DNA of 6,573 bases from NCBI GenBank assembly GCA_004376205.1, contig SOKG01000088.1, positions 1 through 6,573 of the forward strand. The letters run 5' to 3'. The notes beneath the pieces were generated by a model. That model was given only the letters and a program-made list of their open reading frames with translations. It was not told the DNA's origin and made no database searches. This DNA comes from Dehalococcoidia bacterium (GTDB lineage Bacteria > Chloroflexota > Dehalococcoidia > SZUA-161). Below, piece after piece: positions 1 through 4,515 of the stretch (position 1 is its first letter; each line of letters starts with the position of its first letter). A program made the position numbers and the translations under genes.

Positions 1-51
1 GGGCTGGTGCACAAAACTCGATGAAGCAAGCGCTCACCCCTTTACAATATG

Positions 52-84
52 GATTTGGGGGGCTAAGATAGCTTTGATTTGGGG
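52..84 (+). repeat. 9-bp direct repeat upstream of the tRNA remnant
   Basis: The 9-mer GATTTGGGG occurs exactly at 52-60 and again at 76-84, 24 bp apart. The second copy overlaps the first bases of the tRNA-Val remnant. A small GCTA-AGA-TAGC hairpin (62-72) lies between the copies. The role is unknown. A replication-slippage duplication or a junction scar are both possible, and chance in a G/T-rich stretch cannot be excluded. Confidence 0.4.
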
Positions 85-119
85 CGGTTAGCTCTGTGGT
101 GAGAGCGCTTGCTGCACAC
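82..119 (+). pseudogene. 5' half of a tRNA-Val(CAC)-like gene, truncated
   Basis: The sequence follows a tRNA from position 1 to the anticodon loop. The acceptor strand GGGCGGT is at 82-88, followed by T8 and A9 (89-90). The D stem is GCTC (91-94) paired with GAGC (103-106), around a loop keeping the conserved GG (98-99). G26 is at 107, the anticodon 5' stem CTTGC at 108-112, and the loop TGCACAC at 113-119 holds a CAC anticodon. This matches the usual bacterial tRNA-Val(CAC) pattern. It is not functional: position 14 is T instead of the near-universal A, position 33 is G instead of T, the expected GCAAG 3' stem reads AAAAA, and no T arm or complementary acceptor strand follows before miaB. 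Valine identity is inferred from loop and stem wording. A rearrangement scar, old integration junction or assembly join could each have produced it. Confidence 0.72.
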
Positions 120-141
120 AAAAAGGGCGAAAAGGTATTGC

Positions 142-1419
142 ATGTCTTATTACCACATCTGGTCCATTGGCTGTCAGATGAATAAGGCGTACTCGGAGCA
201 ACTGGCTATCGACTTGGAGCGATTAGGCTATAGGTCTACCGGGGCTATCGAGGAAGCTGACATTGCAGTAATCAACAGCTGTGTTGTACGGCAGAGTGCT
301 GAAAACCGTGTTCTCTCCAAGTTGGACTCGCTGATACCCCTCAAGAGAGTCAATCCAGACACGGTAGTGGCTCTGGCTGGCTGCATGGTTGATGCGGGCA
401 TTGCCGAGCTAAGACGCCGTTTTTCTCATGTTGACCTTTTCCTCAAGCCGGGGGAATCCGCTGAGCTCTTGGACTTGGCCAGGGCGCGAGCTCCTGAAGG
501 TATGCAGGACTCTACCCCGTTGCCACTGCCACCGAGCGCCTTTGTCACTATCATCGAGGGCTGTGATAACTTCTGCTCCTATTGTATTGTTCCTTATCGG
601 CGTGGAAGGGAGAGGAGCCGCCCTCTGGCTGAAATCCGCTCCCAGGTAGAAGGCCTTGTTGAGCGTGGCGTGAAGCAGGTTACCCTGCTAGGGCAGAACG
701 TGGATTCCTACGGATATGATCTTCCAGGCATGCCTGATCTGGCAGACTTACTCGAGGAGTTGAACTCTATTGAAGACCTCATGAGAATTCGCTTTCTCAC
801 CTCCCACCCTAAGGATATGAACCAGAAGCTTATTCGGGCTGTGGCCTCTCTGGACAAGGTCTGCGAATCTATCAGTCTCCCTGTTCAAACTGGGGATGAT
901 GAGATTCTGCAGGCGATGGGTCGAGGCTATACTGCACAGGACTACCGTGAGCTGGTTGAGCAAATACGCGGTAACGTCCCCGGCGTGGCTCTCTCAACCG
1001 ATGTCATTGTGGGTTTCCCTGGAGAAACTGAGGTACAGTTTCAGAGGACACTCGATCTGCTCTCCAGCATCAGGTTCGATACCGTTCATGTGGCTGCCTA
1101 CTCCCCGCGATCCGGCACGCTGGCATCGAGGGAATTTGAGGACGATGTTCCCCCGTCGGAGAAGAAGAGGCGATTACAAAAGGTCGAGGAGCTAGAGTGT
1201 CAGATAGCCTCTGAGATCAATGCTCAACTCCTGGGGCAAAAGGTGGAGGTACTGGTGGAGGGGGATAAGAAGGGGAAATGGTGGGGTCGTACCCGAACGG
1301 GAAAGCTTGTATTCTTCAACGATGACTCCAGTCGCTTGGGGCAACTAGTTGCGGTCGAGATTGAGAAAACGAGCCCTTGGTCGCTCCAGGGGGTGTTTGA
1401 ACATAAGCATTCACTGTAG
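142..1419 (+). CDS. miaB: tRNA-2-methylthio-N6-dimethylallyladenosine synthase MiaB (methylthiotransferase)
   Basis: A cytoplasmic radical-SAM enzyme that adds a methylthio group to i6A37 of tRNAs reading UNN codons, 425 residues long. The N-terminal UPF0004 domain has its three cluster cysteines at C11 (GCQMN), C47 (NSC) and C81 (AGC). The radical-SAM CxxxCxxC motif is C141, C145 and C148, followed by IVPYRRGRERSR. That wording, with TLLGQNVDSY at 181-190, points to MiaB rather than RimO or MtaB. Further radical-SAM core motifs are LPVQTGDDEIL near 247 and STDVIVGFPGET near 285. The TRAM RNA-binding domain covers about 363-420. ATG 142 is preferred over the in-frame TTG at 109, because family members begin just before the YHIW strand, AAGG lies 6 bases upstream, and the TTG sits inside the tRNA remnant. 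The gene stands alone and converges on dapA. Its stop overlaps a palindrome. Confidence 0.95.
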   Translation: MSYYHIWSIGCQMNKAYSEQLAIDLERLGYRSTGAIEEADIAVINSCVVRQSAENRVLSKLDSLIPLKRVNPDTVVALAGCMVDAGIAELRRRFSHVDLFLKPGESAELLDLARARAPEGMQDSTPLPLPPSAFVTIIEGCDNFCSYCIVPYRRGRERSRPLAEIRSQVEGLVERGVKQVTLLGQNVDSYGYDLPGMPDLADLLEELNSIEDLMRIRFLTSHPKDMNQKLIRAVASLDKVCESISLPVQTGDDEILQAMGRGYTAQDYRELVEQIRGNVPGVALSTDVIVGFPGETEVQFQRTLDLLSSIRFDTVHVAAYSPRSGTLASREFEDDVPPSEKKRRLQKVEELECQIASEINAQLLGQKVEVLVEGDKKGKWWGRTRTGKLVFFNDDSSRLGQLVAVEIEKTSPWSLQGVFEHKHSL

Positions 1420-1442
1420 GGGCAGACCCATGTATCTGCCCT
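1418..1442. repeat. GC-rich palindrome spanning the miaB stop codon
   Basis: GGGCAGA (1420-1426) and TCTGCCC (1435-1441) form a perfect 7-bp stem, with an added G-T pair (1419/1442) and an 8-base loop. The left arm begins inside the miaB stop codon. No T tract follows on either strand, so it is not a standard intrinsic terminator, although it could slow polymerase or protect the 3' end. The form GTAGGGGC...GCCC resembles short palindromic elements I recall being dispersed in environmental bacterial genomes. Membership of such a family cannot be tested inside this window, where I see only one copy. Confidence 0.6.
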
Positions 1443-1536
1443 GATTAGAAGCAACCTGAGGAGTGAAGGAATCCTTCCTCTACGGAAAATTCGAGTCTAG
1501 GATTCTTGAGTGCGCTTGGGATAAGCAAGCGAGGCT
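1420..1536. other. Gap between the convergent genes miaB and dapA
   Basis: The two genes end facing each other with 117 bp between the stop codons. Besides the palindrome at the miaB end, there is a small GAAGG-AAT-CCTTC hairpin (1465-1477) and the perfect hairpin at 1513-1531. None is followed by a clear T run on either strand, so termination here is either Rho-dependent or uses weak hairpins. I see no small gene with a credible ribosome-binding site. Confidence 0.6.
1513..1531. repeat. Perfect 6-bp hairpin just beyond the dapA stop
   Basis: CGCTTG (1513-1518) and CAAGCG (1526-1531) pair perfectly around a 7-base loop. It lies 5 bp past the dapA stop on the - strand and could fold in the 3' end of the dap transcript. 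There is no T tract, so a terminator call would be weak; it may protect the 3' end. Its stem sequence is the same CGCTTG/CAAGCG word found in the tRNA remnant region at the left edge. Confidence 0.45.
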
Positions 1537-2430
1537 TCAGCCCAGGGGGAGATCGATGTGGTAGTTCTTGAGCACAGCTTCTATTGCTGCTGCCGACTTC
1601 TCATCGGGTGGCATGAGGGGCAAACGAGGCTTGCCCACAGGGAATCCCAGATAGTTTAAAGCATATTTGATGGGGATGGGATTGGAGACAATAAACAAGG
1701 CGTTGACCAAGGGCAACAGGTTGCGGTGGATAGTAGCAGCCTCTCTCATTTCGCCACTAATTGCTTTGGAGATCATCTCCTTGATCTGAATCCCTACCAG
1801 ATGGGAGGCGACGCTGATAGCTCCATAGCCACCCAGAGAAATAAGGGGGAAAGTGTCGCCATCATTGCCGCTGTAGAGCAGAAAGTCCTTATGCACCCCA
1901 TCGAGGATCTTGGCTGATTGCCCTAGATCGCCGCTCGCTTCCTTCAATCCAATGATGTTGTCGATTCGGCTTAACTCGATAACCGTTTCCGGGGAGAGAT
2001 TGGTGATAGTGCGACTGGGCACGTTATACAGGATGCAGGGCAGGCTTGTGCTTCGGGCAATGGTCCGAAAGTGCTCCAGAAGCCCTGCTTGAGTAGGCTT
2101 GTTGTAGTAAGGCACCACCAGCAGCGCAGCATCGACTCCAATTCGCTCCGCTTCCTTGGTCGTTGCTATGGCTTCTGTTGTGCTGTTGCTCCCTGTGCCC
2201 GCTACGATTGTCCCTCGCTCGCCTACTGCCGACTTCACCTCGGCAAATAGCCGAATCTCTTCGTCACGAATCAGGGTAGGGGATTCGCCGGTTGTGCCTA
2301 CAACTACTACACCATCGCTTCCGGAGTCAAGCAAAGCGAGCGCCAGCTTCTTTGCCTGTTCATAGTCGACTTCTCCCTTCTCATCGAAGGGGGTTACCAT
2401 CGCGGTAAGCAGACGACCCAAATTCAGCAA
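1537..2430 (-). CDS. dapA: 4-hydroxy-tetrahydrodipicolinate synthase (DHDPS)
   Basis: This cytoplasmic enzyme condenses pyruvate with aspartate semialdehyde, the committed step to diaminopimelate and lysine. It is a class I aldolase TIM barrel of 297 residues, the usual family length. Visible catalytic residues are T46/T47 in GTTGES (45-50), Y109 in PYYNKP, Y135 and R140 in ILYNVPSRT, and the Schiff-base lysine K163 in GLKEAS. The start is TTG, with AGGAGG 6 bases upstream. The next methionine, codon 11, would cut the first beta strand. At the lysine-feedback site, N82 and E86 match E. coli N80 and E84, but the E. coli H53 and H56 positions are R55 and E58, and A49 is P51. The gene is last in the dapB-asd-dapA cluster, 20 bp after asd. 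Confidence 0.96.
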   Translation of the reverse strand: MLNLGRLLTAMVTPFDEKGEVDYEQAKKLALALLDSGSDGVVVVGTTGESPTLIRDEEIRLFAEVKSAVGERGTIVAGTGSNSTTEAIATTKEAERIGVDAALLVVPYYNKPTQAGLLEHFRTIARSTSLPCILYNVPSRTITNLSPETVIELSRIDNIIGLKEASGDLGQSAKILDGVHKDFLLYSGNDGDTFPLISLGGYGAISVASHLVGIQIKEMISKAISGEMREAATIHRNLLPLVNALFIVSNPIPIKYALNYLGFPVGKPRLPLMPPDEKSAAAIEAVLKNYHIDLPLG

Positions 2431-2436
2431 TTGATA

Positions 2437-2442
2437 CCTCCT
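2437..2442 (-). promoter_or_regulatory. Ribosome-binding site of dapA, fixing a TTG start
   Basis: A perfect AGGAGG on the - strand lies 6 bases before the TTG at 2430-2428. No ATG or GTG start lies at a suitable distance, so this site decides the non-ATG start. It sits in the 20-bp spacer after the asd stop. Confidence 0.8.
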
Positions 2443-2450
2443 CGCGTTTC

Positions 2451-3482
2451 TTACAGCCAGTCCTTAGAGATCAGTTGCTCAGCGATCTGAATCGTATTGA
2501 GAGCTGCTCCCTTGCGCAGATTATCAGCAACTACCCATATCGCCAGCCCATTGGGGTGTGAAGCATCGCGGCGTATGCGCCCAACAAACACCTCGTCAGT
2601 GCCAGCCGCTGCCCAAGGGTGGGGGTAGAGGCTAATAGGGGTATCATCCAATACTTTAACCCCGGGGGCGGTAGCCAGGATATCTCGTGCCTCCTCGGGG
2701 CTCATGGGATTGCTGAACTCGATATGGATTGCTTCACTGTGTCCGGTGACTACTGGCACGCGTACACAAGTCGCTGAAACAGCGATGCTCTCGTCATGAA
2801 GAATCTTCCTCGTTTCGTGAATCACTTTCCACTCTTCCTTGGTGTAGCCGTCATCGAGGAATACATCGATCTCAGGAAGCAGGTTGAAGGCTATCTGGTG
2901 AGGGTAAACGTGAGGAACGATGCTCTTTCCCTCAAGGATCAGCTTCGTTTGGCTATTGAGTTCGTCTACCGCAGCTGAGCCCGTGCCGGATACTGCCTGG
3001 TAAGTATCCACCACGATCCTCTTGATAGGATTCACCTTATGCAGCGGATAGAGTGCGACCACCATCTGAATAGTGGAGCAGTTGGGATTGGCAATTATGC
3101 CTTGGTGATGCTCCAGGTCCTCGGGGTTGACCTCAGGAACCACGAGAGGGACATCGTGATTCATTCTGAAGGCGGCGCTGTTGTCGACGACTACTGCGCC
3201 TCTCTTGGCTGCTATCGGTGCAAAGTGCTTGCTGACTTCGCCCCCCGCGGAGAATAGCGCTATATCTACCTGGTCAAACGAGTTAGGCGTGACCTCCTCG
3301 ACCTCGATCTCTTGATGATTTACAAATAGCTTCTTCCCCGCTGATCTATCGGAGGCAAGAAGATGGACTGAGGCCATGGGAAATTCCCTCTGCTCCAGGA
3401 TATTGATAAATTCCTGTCCCACGAGCCCCGTGGCCCCCACGATAGCGGTGTGGTACTTTCTCGTTACTACAGACCCTACCAA
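2451..3482 (-). CDS. asd: Aspartate-semialdehyde dehydrogenase
   Basis: This cytoplasmic enzyme reduces L-aspartyl-4-phosphate to aspartate semialdehyde with NADPH, supplying DapA and also the methionine and threonine branch. The protein has 343 residues, normal for the family. The N-terminal Rossmann motif GATGLVGQEF starts at G16. The catalytic cysteine is C135 in ANPNCST, the substrate region includes YQAVSGTG (161-168), and the acid/base histidine is H248 in VPVVTGHSE. The start is a TTG at 3482-3480 with AGGAGG 4 bases upstream. It lies inside the end of dapB and overlaps it by 7 bp, which suggests translational coupling. No ATG or GTG lies between this TTG and the Rossmann strand. No aspartate kinase gene is in the window, so that step is encoded elsewhere. 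Confidence 0.96.
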   Translation of the reverse strand: MVGSVVTRKYHTAIVGATGLVGQEFINILEQREFPMASVHLLASDRSAGKKLFVNHQEIEVEEVTPNSFDQVDIALFSAGGEVSKHFAPIAAKRGAVVVDNSAAFRMNHDVPLVVPEVNPEDLEHHQGIIANPNCSTIQMVVALYPLHKVNPIKRIVVDTYQAVSGTGSAAVDELNSQTKLILEGKSIVPHVYPHQIAFNLLPEIDVFLDDGYTKEEWKVIHETRKILHDESIAVSATCVRVPVVTGHSEAIHIEFSNPMSPEEARDILATAPGVKVLDDTPISLYPHPWAAAGTDEVFVGRIRRDASHPNGLAIWVVADNLRKGAALNTIQIAEQLISKDWL

Positions 3483-4288
3483 TTCTCCTCCTCAAGACCG
3501 AGAAGCTTGTTCAAGCCAAAGACCGCTTCATTGAGTTCGGTCACTTTCTTAATGGCCAGAACAACGCAAGGCATGAAGGCTTCTCGACTTATCTGGTCAA
3601 GTCGTATCCTCAGGGTTTGACCCAATGCGCCTAGAATAATCTCCTGATGAGCAAGCATCCCTGGCAGCCGTACGCTGTGTAGCGCTACTCCCTCAAAGTC
3701 ACTGCCGCGACAACTGGCAGTGCGCTCATTTGTTGCAGAGGCGTGAACGAAAGCCTTGCCTCTAGATTTGACCATCTCTCTAGCTGTAGTTAGGGCGGTT
3801 CCCGACGGGGCATCGACCTTTTGCTCATGGTGCATCTCGATAATCTCAGCATGGTCGAAAAACCTAGCTGCCATTCTTGCCAGGTGAATCATTACTACTG
3901 CTGCCAGAGAGAAGTTGGGGGCGACCACTGCCCCAATTCTTTGGCTCTGGCATAGGCTCTCGATCTCGTCAAGGTTCGCAGTGGATAGCCCTGTGGTTCC
4001 GATCACCAGCCTGACATTATGTTCTACTGCTGTTCGCACCGCAGGCATCGTGGCCTCAGCCGTGGTGAAATCTACCAGAACGTCAGGGTGATAGCGACTA
4101 AGAGTTGATTCCAGGTCAGCAGACAGCGGGATCGAGCGTGAACCGTCAGGTAAGAGTAGCTCTTTGCCCTCCCCCTTTATGTCTATTCCAGCCACTGCTT
4201 CAAGCTCTGGATCACGACATAGGGCTCTGAGCACCTCTTGCCCCATCTTCCCCAAAGCGCCGTGCACCAAAACTCTTACCCGCTCCAT
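3476..4288 (-). CDS. dapB: 4-hydroxy-tetrahydrodipicolinate reductase
   Basis: This cytoplasmic enzyme reduces the DapA product to tetrahydrodipicolinate with NAD(P)H. The protein has 270 residues, typical for the family. The N-terminal nucleotide-binding motif HGALGKMG is at 9-16, followed by VDFTTAEAT (72-80), IGTTG (96-100) and APNFSLA (123-129). The signature EMHHEQKVDAPSGTA (151-165) holds catalytic H153 and K157 and the substrate-binding SGT (162-164). The C-terminal domain has HSVRLPGMLAHQE and the GQTLRIRLDQISR stretch. The start is ATG at 4288-4286: an in-frame TGA five codons upstream excludes a longer form, and a later start would lose the first strand. It is first in the dap cluster, after a 227-bp gap with palindromes. 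The ribosome-binding site is unusually close to the ATG. Confidence 0.96.
   Translation of the reverse strand: MERVRVLVHGALGKMGQEVLRALCRDPELEAVAGIDIKGEGKELLLPDGSRSIPLSADLESTLSRYHPDVLVDFTTAEATMPAVRTAVEHNVRLVIGTTGLSTANLDEIESLCQSQRIGAVVAPNFSLAAVVMIHLARMAARFFDHAEIIEMHHEQKVDAPSGTALTTAREMVKSRGKAFVHASATNERTASCRGSDFEGVALHSVRLPGMLAHQEIILGALGQTLRIRLDQISREAFMPCVVLAIKKVTELNEAVFGLNKLLGLEEENW
3487..3492 (-). promoter_or_regulatory. Ribosome-binding site of asd inside the dapB 3' end
   Basis: AGGAGG on the - strand lies 4 bases before the TTG of asd. It encodes part of the final Glu-Glu codons of DapB, so ribosomes finishing dapB pass over it and can reinitiate. Confidence 0.75.
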
Positions 4289-4290
4289 TA

Positions 4291-4296
4291 CCTCCT
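4291..4296 (-). promoter_or_regulatory. Ribosome-binding site of dapB with very short spacing
   Basis: AGGAGG on the - strand is followed by only TA before the ATG. The usual gap is about 5-9 bases. The site is otherwise ideal, and no other start codon fits the protein, so the short spacing appears real. Confidence 0.65.
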
Positions 4297-4309
4297 CGAT
4301 TCATCACCA

Positions 4310-4323
4310 GTTCTATATAGAAC
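4310..4323. promoter_or_regulatory. 14-bp perfect palindrome before dapB
   Basis: GTTCTATATAGAAC is perfectly self-complementary and ends 21 bp before the dapB ATG. Its size, AT-rich centre and position fit a dimeric repressor operator. It could also overlap a TATATA -10 element. The regulator is unknown; the GTTC-N6-GAAC spacing differs from the GAAC-N4-GTTC LexA box of Gram-positive bacteria. Confidence 0.55.
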
Positions 4324-4349
4324 GACATAATTAAATGTGCATATGTCGT
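4322..4349. promoter_or_regulatory. Operator-like inverted repeat ACGACATA-N12-TATGTCGT
   Basis: Two perfect 8-bp arms (4322-4329 and 4342-4349) surround a 12-bp AT-rich spacer, overlapping the GTTCTATATAGAAC palindrome by 2 bp. On the - strand the spacer contains TTTAAT (4335-4330), one mismatch from the -10 consensus, so a bound regulator could cover a dapB promoter. No good -35 was found at 16-18 bp. If transcribed, it could form an 8-bp hairpin in the leader. An operator is the favoured reading, but this is inference. Confidence 0.5.
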
Positions 4350-4390
4350 AATTGAACTCCAATTTCTAAATGGTAAATTCCGAATCTTAA

Positions 4391-4430
4391 GCTCTAGACC
4401 CCACTTAGTCTGGGATTTAGGGTCTAGGGT
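4391..4430. repeat. Inverted repeat, possible hairpin past pnp
   Basis: CTAGACCC (4394-4401) and GGGTCTAG (4420-4427) are perfect 8-bp arms. Three outer pairs, two of them G-T, extend the stem to 11 bp around an 18-base loop. It lies 86-125 bp beyond the pnp stop on the - strand. No T run follows, only TTAAGATT, so a terminator role is weak. Its right arm is part of the heptanucleotide repeat tract. Confidence 0.45.
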
Positions 4431-4472
4431 TTCGGTATTTTACAGGATTTCGGATTTCAAGTCTAGGGCTTT
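4413..4472 (+). repeat. Degenerate heptanucleotide tandem repeat (GGRTTTM type)
   Basis: Units of 7 bp follow one another: GGATTTA (4413), GGGTCTA (4420), GGGTTTC (4427), GGTATTT (4434). After a 4-bp shift come two exact copies of GGATTTC (4445 and 4452), then AAGTCTA (4459) and GGGCTTT (4466). Shifted by three bases, the start reads TTTAGGG-TCTAGGG. The tract is non-coding. It resembles the short heptamer repeats known in some bacteria such as cyanobacteria; the function is unknown. Confidence 0.5.
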
Positions 4473-4515
4473 GCCATACTCAAATACTTGATGCGCTACT
4501 ATAGGGACCTACTTC

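Larger units (their letters stand above)
4289..4515. other. Gap between pnp and dapB
   Basis: This 227-bp AT-rich stretch separates the pnp stop from the dapB start, both on the - strand. The dapB half holds palindromes of a promoter and operator type. The pnp half holds a long inverted repeat and heptanucleotide repeats. No open frame with a credible ribosome-binding site was seen. No hairpin with a T tract was found to mark the pnp end, so read-through from pnp into dapB cannot be excluded. Confidence 0.6.

Noticed and set aside
1..24. Possible 3' end of an upstream gene ending in TGA at 22-24
   Set aside because: Only seven codons are visible, all three frames stay open for a similar short distance, and the peptide is not recognisable.
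43..48. TACAAT as a -10 promoter element for miaB or the tRNA remnant
   Set aside because: It is one base from consensus, but no reasonable -35 lies 16-18 bp upstream.
109..141. Longer MiaB with an 11-residue extension from TTG 109
   Set aside because: The extension lies inside the tRNA remnant and family proteins begin at the YHIW strand; ATG 142 has its own AAGG site.
896..1195. 99-codon open frame inside miaB, and similar frames opposite pnp of up to 135 codons
   Set aside because: They overlap strongly conserved genes, have low-complexity or unfamiliar translations, and lack ribosome-binding sites.
1419..1536. Bidirectional intrinsic terminator between miaB and dapA
   Set aside because: The hairpins are real but no T run follows any of them on either strand.
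4310..4323. LexA (SOS) box
   Set aside because: The half-sites are reversed and spaced differently from the GAAC-N4-GTTC box, and a lysine operon is not an expected SOS target.
4289..4515. Lysine riboswitch upstream of dapB
   Set aside because: The gap is short for that class plus a promoter, and no multi-helix core or anti-terminator arrangement is visible, only simple palindromes and repeats.
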